Origin: Bacteroidales bacterium
GTDB lineage: Bacteria; Bacteroidota; Bacteroidia; Bacteroidales; BM520
Length of the DNA: 27,327 nucleotides
NCBI GenBank assembly: GCA_023230285.1
Contig: JALNXP010000003.1
Location: forward strand, 1-27,327
Direction of reading: 5' to 3'
The notes under the pieces are model-generated. The model saw only the letters and a program-made list of their open reading frames with translations, ran no database searches and was not told the origin of the DNA. The position numbers and the translations under genes are program-made. Every line of letters starts with the position of its first letter. Position 1 is the stretch's first letter. This document shows positions 1 through 7,787 of the stretch, one piece after another.

Positions 1-1175
1 CTGATGAAGATATTATCGAAAAAATAGATATTGGCGGAATATCTTTAATCAGAGCGGCAGCCAAAAATTATGAAGATGTGGTAATAATTTCTTCTTATAA
101 TCAAATCCCTGAACTACTTGATGTTCTGACAGAAAACAAATGTTCTACTTCTATAGAATATAGAAAAAAGATGGCTGCCAATGCTTTCAATGTTACATCT
201 TATTATGATTCAATTATTTTTGATTACTTTAACAGAGATAAGTTGGTAGATGCTTTTAAAATCAACATAAACGGTGCATTTCCAATGCGTTATGGAGAAA
301 ACCCTCATCAAGAAGCATGTTTTTACGGTAATTTGAGAGATGTTTTTATTCAACTTCATGGTAAAGATATTTCTTATAATAATATTGTTGATTTGGATTC
401 GGGCATTAAATTAATTTCAGAATTTGATGAACCTACAGTTGCAATTATTAAGCATACTAATGCTTGTGGTTTGGCTACGCGTACAACTTTGCTTGAAGCT
501 TGGAAAGCAGCTTTTGCTTGCGATACTGTTTCGGCATACGGAGGCATCATTTTCCTTAATGGGGCAATAGATACAATAGAATTAGCAAGTGAAATAAATA
601 AAATATTCTTTGAAATAATCATCGCTGATGATTATTCGGAAGCTGCATTAGAGATACTTAAATCAAAGAAAAACAGGATTATACTTAAGAACAGGGGAAC
701 CAAATTCAGTAAAATTACTTATAAATCGATATTGAATGGCTGTTTAGTTCAAGATGTTGATTCTATAACTGATAGTGTCAATGATTTTAAGGTTGTAACC
801 AATTGTTCTCCAACAGAAAGAGAGTTGTCGGATCTTGTTTTTGCCAATACAGCGGTAAAACATATAAAAAGTAACGCCATTGTTTTAGTGAAGGATAAGC
901 AACTTATAGGCAGTGGTATGGGACAGACTTCGCGAGTTGATGCGCTGAAACAGGCGATAGCGAAAGCAAAGGTATTTAATTTTGACCTAAAAGGTGCTGT
1001 AATGGCATCAGATGCTTTTTTCCCGTTTTCCGATTGTGTTGAAATAGCACATTTTGAAGGGATAGATGCAGTTGTACAGCCCGGTGGTTCGATAAGAGAT
1101 AATGATAGTGTAAATTTTTGTAATAATAATAATATGAGGATGGTTTTTACTGGGCATCGTCACTTTAAACATTAA
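1..1175 (+). CDS. purH: Bifunctional AICAR transformylase / IMP cyclohydrolase (3' part, start outside window)
   Basis: Catalyses the last two steps of purine synthesis in the cytoplasm: formylation of AICAR by 10-formyl-THF, then ring closure to IMP. The open frame continues upstream of the first ATG (base 78) to the window edge with codons in phase from base 3, reading IDIGGISLIRAAAKN, a hallmark of the IMP cyclohydrolase domain. The gene is therefore cut by the window, not naturally short. The transformylase domain follows with RYGENPHQ, the catalytic Lys-His in KHTNACG, QPGGSIRD and the C-terminal TGHRHFKH. About 390 residues are visible; the family is usually about 500-530. mreB starts 5 bases after the stop, so the two are probably co-transcribed, an order common in Bacteroidales. 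Identification is secure; the missing N-terminus cannot be assessed. Confidence 0.98.
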   Translation, partial: DEDIIEKIDIGGISLIRAAAKNYEDVVIISSYNQIPELLDVLTENKCSTSIEYRKKMAANAFNVTSYYDSIIFDYFNRDKLVDAFKININGAFPMRYGENPHQEACFYGNLRDVFIQLHGKDISYNNIVDLDSGIKLISEFDEPTVAIIKHTNACGLATRTTLLEAWKAAFACDTVSAYGGIIFLNGAIDTIELASEINKIFFEIIIADDYSEAALEILKSKKNRIILKNRGTKFSKITYKSILNGCLVQDVDSITDSVNDFKVVTNCSPTERELSDLVFANTAVKHIKSNAIVLVKDKQLIGSGMGQTSRVDALKQAIAKAKVFNFDLKGAVMASDAFFPFSDCVEIAHFEGIDAVVQPGGSIRDNDSVNFCNNNNMRMVFTGHRHFKH

Positions 1176-1180
1176 TAATA

Positions 1181-2203
1181 ATGGGAGCTTTTAATTTTTT
1201 GACAAAAGAGATAGCAATAGATTTAGGAACGGCTAATACTATTATCATTTATAATGATAAAGTTGTTATAGACGAGCCTTCTATTGTTGCAATAGAGCAT
1301 AATACAGGTAAAATATTGGCAGTAGGCAAACGTGCTATGATGATGCACGGCAGAACTCATGAGAATATAAAGACCATAAGACCATTGAGAGATGGTGTAA
1401 TTGCGGATTTTCAGTCGGCAGAACACATGTTGCGTGAGTTTATTAAGATGCTGAATATTAAGAAAGGGCTGTTTTCGCCGGCACTTAAAATGGTTATCTG
1501 TATTCCTTCTGGTATTACAGACGTTGAAGAACGCGCTGTAAAAGATTCGGCAGAACAAGCCGGTGCAAGAGAAGTTAAGTTGATACATGAGCCTATGGCG
1601 GCTGCCATCGGAATAGGCATTGATGTGCTTGAACCGACAGGTAATATGATAGTCGATATAGGTGGCGGCACTTCAGAGATTGCTGTCATTTCACTTGGTG
1701 GTATAGTAAATAATACTTCTATACGTACCGCAGGTGATGACCTTAATGCGGATATCGTTGATTACATGCGTATTAATCATAAGATAAGCATTGGTGAGCG
1801 CACAGCGGAAAGAATAAAAACAGAGGTCGGTGCTGCTGTTACCGATATAGATGTTGTACCCGAAGATTTTGATGTACATGGACGAGATATGCTGACAGGC
1901 ATACCTAAAGCAGTGAAAGTTAATTATGTGGAAATTGCCGGTGCTTTGGATAAATCTATCTCAAAAATAGAGACAGCTATTCTGAACGCTTTGGAGAAAA
2001 CTCCACCCGAATTGTCGGCTGATATTTACAGAACCGGTATTTATTTGGCAGGAGGCGGCTCTTTATTGCGCGGCTTGGATAAACGAATCAGCCGTATGAC
2101 CAAACTTCCTGTCCACGTGGCTGAAGACCCTTTGAGAGCAGTGGCCCGCGGTACAGGTATAGCACTTAAAAACTTCGATAAATTTACCTTCTTGATTAAA
2201 TAA
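1181..2203 (+). CDS. mreB: Rod-shape-determining actin homologue MreB
   Basis: Bacterial actin that forms membrane-associated filaments and positions the elongation machinery for lateral cell-wall synthesis. The 340-residue length is normal. The phosphate-1 loop DLGTANT lies at residues 14-20. Other family motifs are EPSIVAI, the phosphate-2 loop DIGGGTSEIAVISLGG, HEPMAAAIGIG and the C-terminal LAGGGSLLRGLD and DPLRAVARGTG. The N-terminal MGAFNFLTKEIAIDLG is typical and supports the ATG chosen. It follows purH by 5 bases and precedes mreC by 21. An inverted repeat spans its stop codon (separate entry) and could affect how much downstream message is made. No missing motif was noticed. Confidence 0.99.
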   Translation: MGAFNFLTKEIAIDLGTANTIIIYNDKVVIDEPSIVAIEHNTGKILAVGKRAMMMHGRTHENIKTIRPLRDGVIADFQSAEHMLREFIKMLNIKKGLFSPALKMVICIPSGITDVEERAVKDSAEQAGAREVKLIHEPMAAAIGIGIDVLEPTGNMIVDIGGGTSEIAVISLGGIVNNTSIRTAGDDLNADIVDYMRINHKISIGERTAERIKTEVGAAVTDIDVVPEDFDVHGRDMLTGIPKAVKVNYVEIAGALDKSISKIETAILNALEKTPPELSADIYRTGIYLAGGGSLLRGLDKRISRMTKLPVHVAEDPLRAVARGTGIALKNFDKFTFLIK

Positions 2204-2210
2204 TCAAGAA
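2189..2210 (+). other. Perfect inverted repeat across the mreB stop codon
   Basis: Two 10-base arms, TTCTTGATTA and TAATCAAGAA, are exact reverse complements separated only by AA. In practice this gives a stem of about 8-9 bp with a small loop. The mreB stop TAA is its bases 13-15. A T-rich stretch (TATTTTAT) follows and mreC begins 14 bases further on. The stem is A+T-rich, so as an intrinsic terminator it would be leaky at best. It could instead be an mRNA processing or 3'-end stabilising element. The symmetry is seen directly; the role is inference. Confidence 0.5.
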
Positions 2211-2224
2211 TATTTTATACAATT

Positions 2225-3061
2225 ATGCAGAATATCTTCCGCTTTTTGTTGAAGCATAATTTTATCTTTACTTTTATTATTTTACAGACAATCAGTATTT
2301 GGTTGGCAGTAAGTTCTAATGATTATCAGCGTTTTGAGGCTAATTCTTATGTTTCTGCGGTTGAGGGTTCTATTTATGAGATGACATCCGGCATCTCCGG
2401 CTACTTTAAATTGAATAAACAAAATCGAGAGCTGAGTGAAGAAAATGCTATGCTCCGAAATCAAATACCTACATCATATAGAGATAATGAGGCGGAAATA
2501 TCTTTATCGGATTCTTCGGCGCTTAGAATTAATTTTCCGGTATTGAATTTTGTACCGGCAAGCGTTATATATAATAGTGTAAATCAACGTAATAATTATT
2601 TCATAATTAATAAAGGTAAGATTGATGGCGTGAAGGAAAATATGGGCGTGATTTCTCTTACAAGCATTGTTGGCGTAATTATTAATGTTACCGATCATTA
2701 TTCTTCCGTATTGCCTGTGATACATTCAAAAGCAAAGATTAGCGTTAAATTGCAACATGCAAATGAATTTGGTATAATTAAATGGGACGGCGTAAATTAT
2801 CGTAAAGCCATTCTTGAAGAAATACCTGTTCATGCACAAATTGCCGTTAATGATACAATAGTTACAAGTGGACGATCAGAGTGGTATCCTGCAAATATTC
2901 CTGTCGGCATTGTTAAATCTTTTACGATTAATGAAGGTAGCGGATTCTATACTATTGAAATAGAATTTATTGATGATTATTATAAAACTACACTTGTATA
3001 TGTGGTCGAAAATAAATATCAACAGGAGATAGACTCCTTAATGCACAATATTCATGAATAA
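2225..3061 (+). CDS. mreC: Rod-shape-determining protein MreC
   Basis: Inner-membrane scaffold of the elongasome, linking MreB filaments to periplasmic cell-wall synthases. Of 278 residues, an N-terminal membrane segment lies at about residues 11-30. A likely coiled coil follows at about 55-80 (KLNKQNRELSEENAMLRNQI). The periplasmic beta-domain contains the family-typical NYFIINKGKIDGVKENMGVIS and later VTSGRSEWYPANIPVGIV. Length and layout are normal. It sits 21 bases after mreB and overlaps mreD by 8 bases, implying translational coupling. Assignment rests on motifs plus position in the mreBCD order. Confidence 0.96.
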   Translation: MQNIFRFLLKHNFIFTFIILQTISIWLAVSSNDYQRFEANSYVSAVEGSIYEMTSGISGYFKLNKQNRELSEENAMLRNQIPTSYRDNEAEISLSDSSALRINFPVLNFVPASVIYNSVNQRNNYFIINKGKIDGVKENMGVISLTSIVGVIINVTDHYSSVLPVIHSKAKISVKLQHANEFGIIKWDGVNYRKAILEEIPVHAQIAVNDTIVTSGRSEWYPANIPVGIVKSFTINEGSGFYTIEIEFIDDYYKTTLVYVVENKYQQEIDSLMHNIHE

Positions 3062-3560
3062 AATATTTTCTCATATAATAAGATTCGTGGCTTTAGTGCT
3101 TTTGCAAGTATTAGTATTTAATAAAGTACTTTTATTTGAGCATTTTAATCCGTATCTGTATCTTGTTATTCTGTTGATGTTGCCGGTGCATATCAAACAT
3201 TGGCTTCTGCTTGTAATAGGTTTTGTGACAGGTTTAACTGTAGATATTTTTTCGTGTTCACTCGGAATACATGCTTCTGCTTGTGTATTGGCATGCGCCT
3301 TTCGCCCGTTTATAATCAATCTTTTTCATAACGAAAAAGAACTTAAGCAGGGAATAGTTCCGGAATTGGCGTGGTTTGGAATGTCTTCATATATATTTTA
3401 TACATTGCTATTTGTCTTTATTCATCATATAGTGTTTTATTTTTTGAGCGTTTTTACTTTTGACAACTTCTTCAGAACATTGTTCTATATTTTAGTTAAT
3501 ACATTGATAACCACGTTGTTTGTGATAATTTATCAAATGCTTTTTCATAGTCGAAAGTAA
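3054..3560 (+). CDS. mreD: Rod-shape-determining membrane protein MreD
   Basis: Small polytopic membrane protein of the elongasome. The 168 residues are almost entirely hydrophobic, with about five predicted membrane segments. The stretch GFVTGLTVDIFSCSLGIHASACVLACAFRP matches the family's G-x-D-x-x-x-x-x-x-G-x-x-A pattern. The start overlaps the end of mreC by 8 bases. MreD diverges fast, so the call leans on context as well as the motif. The next gene (peroxiredoxin) begins 111 bases later with its own promoter, so the mre unit appears to end here. The usual Bacteroidales followers mrdA (PBP2) and rodA are not present. Confidence 0.93.
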   Translation: MNKIFSHIIRFVALVLLQVLVFNKVLLFEHFNPYLYLVILLMLPVHIKHWLLLVIGFVTGLTVDIFSCSLGIHASACVLACAFRPFIINLFHNEKELKQGIVPELAWFGMSSYIFYTLLFVFIHHIVFYFLSVFTFDNFFRTLFYILVNTLITTLFVIIYQMLFHSRK

Positions 3561-3609
3561 AAAACATAAAAAGCTCCTAATTTTATAATTCATACAAATT
3601 TATAATGTC

Positions 3610-3641
3610 TGTGCGCAAATAAAAATTAAATGCTATCTTTG
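3610..3641 (+). promoter_or_regulatory. Bacteroidota-type promoter for the peroxiredoxin-rdgB-tal-suf unit
   Basis: The -7 element TATCTTTG (3634-3641) matches TAnnTTTG. A degenerate -33 element, TGTG, lies at 3610-3613, giving a 20-base spacer within the known range. The predicted leader to the ATG at 3672 is about 25 bases. This is the best promoter match in the window and sits in the only sizeable gap (3561-3671) ahead of the seven-gene run. That gap also holds an imperfect A+T-rich inverted repeat (TTATAA at 3583-3588 and 3600-3605) without a T-run, so no convincing mreD terminator. Confidence 0.65.
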
Positions 3642-3671
3642 CAAACATTATAATTAATAAAAAGAAAAGCG

Positions 3672-4304
3672 ATGTCATCATTAGTAGGTAAAAAGGCTCC
3701 TTTGTTTGAGGCAGATGCCGTTATAGACGGGAACGAATTTATAGAAAAATTTACGTTGGAACAGTTTATCGGGAAAAAATATGTTCTTTTTTTCTTTTAT
3801 CCAATGGATTTTACTTTTGTTTGTCCAACAGAGATAATAGCTTTTCAAGACAAATTATCTGAGTTTGAAAAAAGGAACTGTGCCGTTGTAGGCTGTTCTG
3901 TAGACAGTAAATATTCACATAAAGCTTGGCTTAGTTTAGAGCGTAAAAAAGGAGGAATAAAAGGGGTAACATTCCCGTTAGTTTCTGATTTTAGTAAATC
4001 TATTGCTGTAAATTTTGATGTACTTGCCGGTGAGTATGAAAATAGTGATGAAGATGCGAACGAAATTTCCTTTGAAGGTGTTCCGGTTGCATACAGAGCT
4101 TTGTTTTTGATTGACAAACAGGGCATAGTGCGTCATCAACTTGTTAATGATTTGCCCTTGGGACGTTCTGTTGATGAATCTTTGCGTACATTAGATGCCC
4201 TGAGGCATTTTGAGAAATATGGTGAAGTCTGCCCTGCAAATTGGCATAAAGGTGATAAAGCCTTAGATAGCACTCCGGAGGCAATAGAAGAATATTTAGG
4301 ATAA
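3672..4304 (+). CDS. Typical 2-Cys peroxiredoxin (AhpC/Prx1 class)
   Basis: Cytoplasmic thiol peroxidase reducing hydrogen peroxide and organic hydroperoxides. Of 210 residues, the peroxidatic cysteine is Cys51 in FYPMDFTFVCPTE and the resolving cysteine is Cys187 in GEVCPANWHKG, so this is a 2-Cys enzyme. A third cysteine, Cys75 in VVGCSVDS, is common in the class. The segment before VAYRALFLIDKQGIVRH carries an acidic insertion (about residues 121-136, EYENSDEDANEISFEG), somewhat longer than in textbook AhpC. No ahpF-type reductase is nearby, so thioredoxin or another reductase presumably recycles it (inference). It is first in a run with rdgB (1 base later), tal and suf genes, behind a good promoter. 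Peroxide control through OxyR or PerR is plausible, but I see no operator that I could defend. Confidence 0.97.
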   Translation: MSSLVGKKAPLFEADAVIDGNEFIEKFTLEQFIGKKYVLFFFYPMDFTFVCPTEIIAFQDKLSEFEKRNCAVVGCSVDSKYSHKAWLSLERKKGGIKGVTFPLVSDFSKSIAVNFDVLAGEYENSDEDANEISFEGVPVAYRALFLIDKQGIVRHQLVNDLPLGRSVDESLRTLDALRHFEKYGEVCPANWHKGDKALDSTPEAIEEYLG

Positions 4305-4305
4305 A

Positions 4306-4893
4306 ATGAAACTTATTTTTGCTACAAATAATAAGCATAAACTTTTAGAAGCTACTGCTAAATTTCATAGCTCAATAGCATTAGAGTCTTTGTCTGAGCT
4401 TGGTTTTACAGGCGATATAGAAGAGACTGCAGATACAATAGAAGGTAATGCAAAGATTAAAGCGGAATATATACATAACCTCTATGGTGTCAATTGTTTT
4501 GCTGATGACACAGGGCTTGAAGTAGATGCGTTGGGCGGAGTACCCGGTGTCTATTCTTCACGCTATGCCGGCGAACATGCTACTTATCAGGATAATGTAA
4601 ATAAATTATTGAAGGCGATGCAGAACGAAGTAAACCGGAAAGCACGCTTTAGAACTTGTATATATTTGATACTCAATAATAAACATTATACGTTTGAAGG
4701 TATGGTGAACGGAAAGATTATTGATACTCCTTTTGGTACAGACGGCTTTGGCTACGACCCTGTGTTTGTACCTGACGGCTACGATAAAACTTTCGCCGAA
4801 CTGCCTTTGGAAGTGAAAAACAAAATAAGTCACAGAGGCTTGGCATTAGATAAACTTGCTGCTTTTTTGTTGGAAAACAGTGACAATAAATAG
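4306..4893 (+). CDS. rdgB: Non-canonical purine NTP pyrophosphatase (RdgB/HAM1 family)
   Basis: Hydrolyses ITP, dITP and XTP to monophosphates, keeping deaminated purines out of DNA and RNA. The protein has 195 residues, normal for the family. It starts with FATNNKHKLLEA (substrate loop). The catalytic acidic pair is Asp67-Asp68 in CFADDTGLEVDALGGVPGVYSSRYAG. The base-recognition region FGTDGFGYDPVFVP and the C-terminal SHRGLAL are also present. The ATG lies one base after the peroxiredoxin stop, so translation is probably coupled. The pairing with a peroxiredoxin and SUF genes suggests a damage-control role (inference). Confidence 0.98.
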   Translation: MKLIFATNNKHKLLEATAKFHSSIALESLSELGFTGDIEETADTIEGNAKIKAEYIHNLYGVNCFADDTGLEVDALGGVPGVYSSRYAGEHATYQDNVNKLLKAMQNEVNRKARFRTCIYLILNNKHYTFEGMVNGKIIDTPFGTDGFGYDPVFVPDGYDKTFAELPLEVKNKISHRGLALDKLAAFLLENSDNK

Positions 4894-4918
4894 ATAATTA
4901 ACTAAATAAAAAAACATT

Positions 4919-5572
4919 ATGAAATTTTTTCTTGACACAGCAAATCTTGAACAAATAAAGGAAGCTCAAGAACTCGGAATAATAGATGGAGTAACAACTA
5001 ACCCTTCTTTAATGGCAAAAGAAGGCATTAAAGGAGAAGAAAATATCAAAAATCATTATAAACAAATATGCGAAATTGTTGATGGTGATGTAAGTGCTGA
5101 GGTTTTTGCTACTGATTTTGATGGGATGATTAAAGAAGGCGAAGTTTTAGCTGCATTGCACCCACAAATAACCGTGAAACTGCCTTGTACAAAAGATGGC
5201 ATCAAAGCCGTTAAATATTTTTCGGCAAAGGGAATAAAGACAAATTGTACTTTGGTGTTTTCTGTTGGACAAGCACTGTTGGCAGCTAAGGCAGGAGCTA
5301 AATATGTTTCACCTTTTGTAGGTCGTATAGATGATATTTCGGGCGATGGTGTTGGTTTGGTTGCCGACATAGTTGATATGTATAATTATTATGGTTATGA
5401 AACACAGGTACTTGCAGCATCAATTCGTCATACAAGACATATCATTGAATGCCTTGAAGCAGGAGCTGATGTTGCGACATGCCCTCTTAAAGCTATACTC
5501 GGCTTGCTAAATCACCCGCTAACTGACCGAGGTTTAGAGATTTTCGTTAATGATGCTAAAAAAATGCTATAG
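4919..5572 (+). CDS. tal: Transaldolase, small TalC/FSA-like subfamily
   Basis: Class I aldolase-fold enzyme transferring a dihydroxyacetone unit between sugar phosphates in the non-oxidative pentose phosphate pathway. The 217-residue length matches the short subfamily. Key pieces are FLDTANLEQIKEA at the N-terminus, GVTTNPSLMAKEG, the Schiff-base lysine Lys87 in ITVKLP, and SPFVGRIDDISGDG. Fructose-6-phosphate aldolases carry a Tyr in the motif after the lysine strand; here the equivalent stretch is TLVFS with Phe114. That favours transaldolase over aldolase activity (family knowledge, aligned by eye). It sits 25 bases after rdgB and 6 before sufB, inside the redox and Fe-S run. Confidence 0.95.
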   Translation: MKFFLDTANLEQIKEAQELGIIDGVTTNPSLMAKEGIKGEENIKNHYKQICEIVDGDVSAEVFATDFDGMIKEGEVLAALHPQITVKLPCTKDGIKAVKYFSAKGIKTNCTLVFSVGQALLAAKAGAKYVSPFVGRIDDISGDGVGLVADIVDMYNYYGYETQVLAASIRHTRHIIECLEAGADVATCPLKAILGLLNHPLTDRGLEIFVNDAKKML

Positions 5573-5578
5573 TTTTAT

Positions 5579-7024
5579 ATGGATAGTTCCGAAGATAAAT
5601 TGATAAATGAACTTGCTAATGAGGAGTATAAATTCGGCTTTGTAACCGATGTAGAGGCTGATATTGCCCCGAAAGGACTTAACGAAGATATTATACGATA
5701 TATCTCGGCAAAAAAAGAAGAACCTTCTTGGTTACTCGAATTTCGTTTGAAAGCTTATCGCAAGTGGTTGACTATGAAGGAACCACATTGGGGACATTTA
5801 GATTATCCTGCTATTGATTATCAGAATATTATATATTATGCTGCTCCTAAGAAAAAGAATTTGGCTAATCTCAATGACGTTGATCCGGAGTTGATAAAGA
5901 CTTTTAATAAACTTGGTATTCCTTTGGAAGAGCAGAAAAAACTTAGTGGTGTAGCCGTTGATGCCGTTTTTGATAGTGTGTCGGTAAAAACTACTTTTCA
6001 AAATACTTTAAGTAAACATGGCGTTATTTTTTGTTCGTTTAGTGAAGCTGTAAGAAATTACCCGGAACTTGTAAAACGCTATCTTAGTTCGGTGGTGCCA
6101 ATAGGCGATAATTTTTTTGCAGCTCTAAATTCTGCTGTGTTTAGCGATGGTTCTTTTTGCTATATTCCTAAAGGCGTGCGTTGTCCTATAGAGTTGTCTA
6201 CGTATTTCAGAATAAATGCTGCAAATACCGGACAATTTGAGAGAACTCTTATCGTTGCTGATGTTGGTTCTTATGTTAGCTATATGGAAGGTTGTACTGC
6301 ACCACAACGTGATGAAAATCAGCTACATGCTGCGATAGTAGAGATAGTTGTGATGAAAGATGCCGAGGTAAAGTATTCTACAGTGCAAAATTGGTATCCG
6401 GGCGATAAAGACGGCAAGGGCGGTATTTATAATTTTGTTACAAAACGCGGTATATGCAAAGGAAATAATGCTAAACTCTCATGGACACAAGTAGAAACAG
6501 GCTCTGCAAAAACATGGAAATATCCGGGCTGTATCTTGAAAGGCGATAATTCTGTCGGCGAATTTTATTCGGTAGCAGTGACTAATAATTATCAGCAAGC
6601 CGATACCGGAACAAAAATGATACATATAGGTAAGAACACTAAGAGTACTATAATATCTAAAGGTATTTCTTGCGGACATAGTGATAATTCTTATCGTGGT
6701 CTGGTACATATTGGGAAACAGGCATCAGATTCGCGTAATTATTCTCAATGTGACTCGCTTTTGTTTGGTGATAAATGTGGTGCTCATACATATCCTAATG
6801 TCATAGCCGAAAATAATTCGTCAATATTAGAGCATGAAGCTACTACATCTAAAATATCTGAAGAGCAATTGTTTTATTGTAATCAGCGCGGAATATCTAC
6901 AGAGAGTGCTATTGGCTTGATAGTCAATGGTTATGCCAAAGAAGTTCTAAGCAGACTTCCTATGGAGTTCGCCGTTGAAGCACGCAAACTTTTGTCTTTG
7001 TCACTCGAAGGTTCAATAGGTTAA
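5579..7024 (+). CDS. sufB: Fe-S cluster assembly scaffold SufB
   Basis: Scaffold subunit of the SufBC2D complex on which Fe-S clusters are built in the cytoplasm. The protein has 481 residues. The N-terminal [26 protein letters not shown] is the classic SufB opening. The beta-helix core contains YMEGCTAP, and [19 protein letters not shown] holds the conserved cysteines used in cluster building. The C-terminal [22 protein letters not shown] contacts SufC/SufD. It begins 6 bases after tal and ends 19 before sufC. Order sufB-sufC-sufD-sufS is standard for the phylum. sufE/sufU and sufT are not in the window. Confidence 0.99.
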   Translation: MDSSEDKLINELANEEYKFGFVTDVEADIAPKGLNEDIIRYISAKKEEPSWLLEFRLKAYRKWLTMKEPHWGHLDYPAIDYQNIIYYAAPKKKNLANLNDVDPELIKTFNKLGIPLEEQKKLSGVAVDAVFDSVSVKTTFQNTLSKHGVIFCSFSEAVRNYPELVKRYLSSVVPIGDNFFAALNSAVFSDGSFCYIPKGVRCPIELSTYFRINAANTGQFERTLIVADVGSYVSYMEGCTAPQRDENQLHAAIVEIVVMKDAEVKYSTVQNWYPGDKDGKGGIYNFVTKRGICKGNNAKLSWTQVETGSAKTWKYPGCILKGDNSVGEFYSVAVTNNYQQADTGTKMIHIGKNTKSTIISKGISCGHSDNSYRGLVHIGKQASDSRNYSQCDSLLFGDKCGAHTYPNVIAENNSSILEHEATTSKISEEQLFYCNQRGISTESAIGLIVNGYAKEVLSRLPMEFAVEARKLLSLSLEGSIG

Positions 7025-7043
7025 TTATATAAATAAAAAATAT

Positions 7044-7787
7044 ATGTTATTACAAATCAAAAACTTACATGTTTCCATAGAAGGAAAGGAGATATTAAAA
7101 GGTCTGTCGTTGAATGTAAATCGTGGAGAAGTTCATGCCATCATGGGACCTAACGGAACCGGTAAGAGTACTCTTGCCTCAGTAATCGCCGGCAGAGACA
7201 TATTTTCTATAGATGGCGGAGAAATATTGTATAAAAATAATGATATTAGCGGGTGGAGTGTGGACAAACGTGCTAATGAAGGTATATTTTTGAGTTTCCA
7301 ATATCCTGTTGAAATTCCCGGAGTGAGTATGGTCAATTTTATGAAAACAGCTATAAATGAAAAACGTAGCTATTTAGGACAAGACCCTATCCCTATGCCG
7401 GAGTTTATGGCAAAGATGGAAGAAAAAAAACAACTTGTGGAGATGCAGGCTAAACTCACTAATCGCTCTGTTAATGAAGGCTTTTCCGGGGGAGAAAAAA
7501 AGAAAAACGAAATCTTCCAAATGGCTATGCTTGAACCGGAACTCGCTATTTTGGACGAAACAGATTCCGGACTTGATATAGATGCTCTCAGAGTCGTTTC
7601 TAATGGTGTAAATAAACTTAGAAGCTCAAATAACGCTTTTATCATAATTACTCATTATCAGCGACTTCTTGATTATATAGTCCCCGATTTTGTTCATGTG
7701 CTTTATGATGGCAAAATAGTAAAAAGTGGAACAAAAGAACTCGCTCTTGAACTTGAAGAAAAAGGTTACGAAAATTTTAAGAAATAA
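7044..7787 (+). CDS. sufC: Fe-S cluster assembly ATPase SufC
   Basis: ABC-type ATPase that drives conformational change of the SufBC2D scaffold; it is cytoplasmic and not a transporter. Of 247 residues, Walker A GPNGTGKS is at 35-42 and the signature FSGGEKKK at 147-154. Walker B with catalytic glutamate is LAILDETDSGLD (Asp171-Glu172), followed by the switch histidine in IITHYQRLLDYI. FLSFQYPVEIPGVS is the SufC-specific Q-loop region. Its stop overlaps the sufD start by one base, so translation of the two subunits is coupled. Confidence 0.99.
   Translation: MLLQIKNLHVSIEGKEILKGLSLNVNRGEVHAIMGPNGTGKSTLASVIAGRDIFSIDGGEILYKNNDISGWSVDKRANEGIFLSFQYPVEIPGVSMVNFMKTAINEKRSYLGQDPIPMPEFMAKMEEKKQLVEMQAKLTNRSVNEGFSGGEKKKNEIFQMAMLEPELAILDETDSGLDIDALRVVSNGVNKLRSSNNAFIIITHYQRLLDYIVPDFVHVLYDGKIVKSGTKELALELEEKGYENFKK

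Noticed and set aside
1..1175. purH as a naturally truncated gene beginning at the ATG at base 78
   Set aside because: The open frame upstream to the window edge encodes conserved PurH sequence (IDIGGISLIRAAAKN), so the gene simply starts outside the window.
3583..3605. A+T-rich inverted repeat (TTATAA pair) after mreD as a terminator
   Set aside because: Imperfect, no G/C in the stem and no T-run; expected by chance in such A+T-rich DNA.
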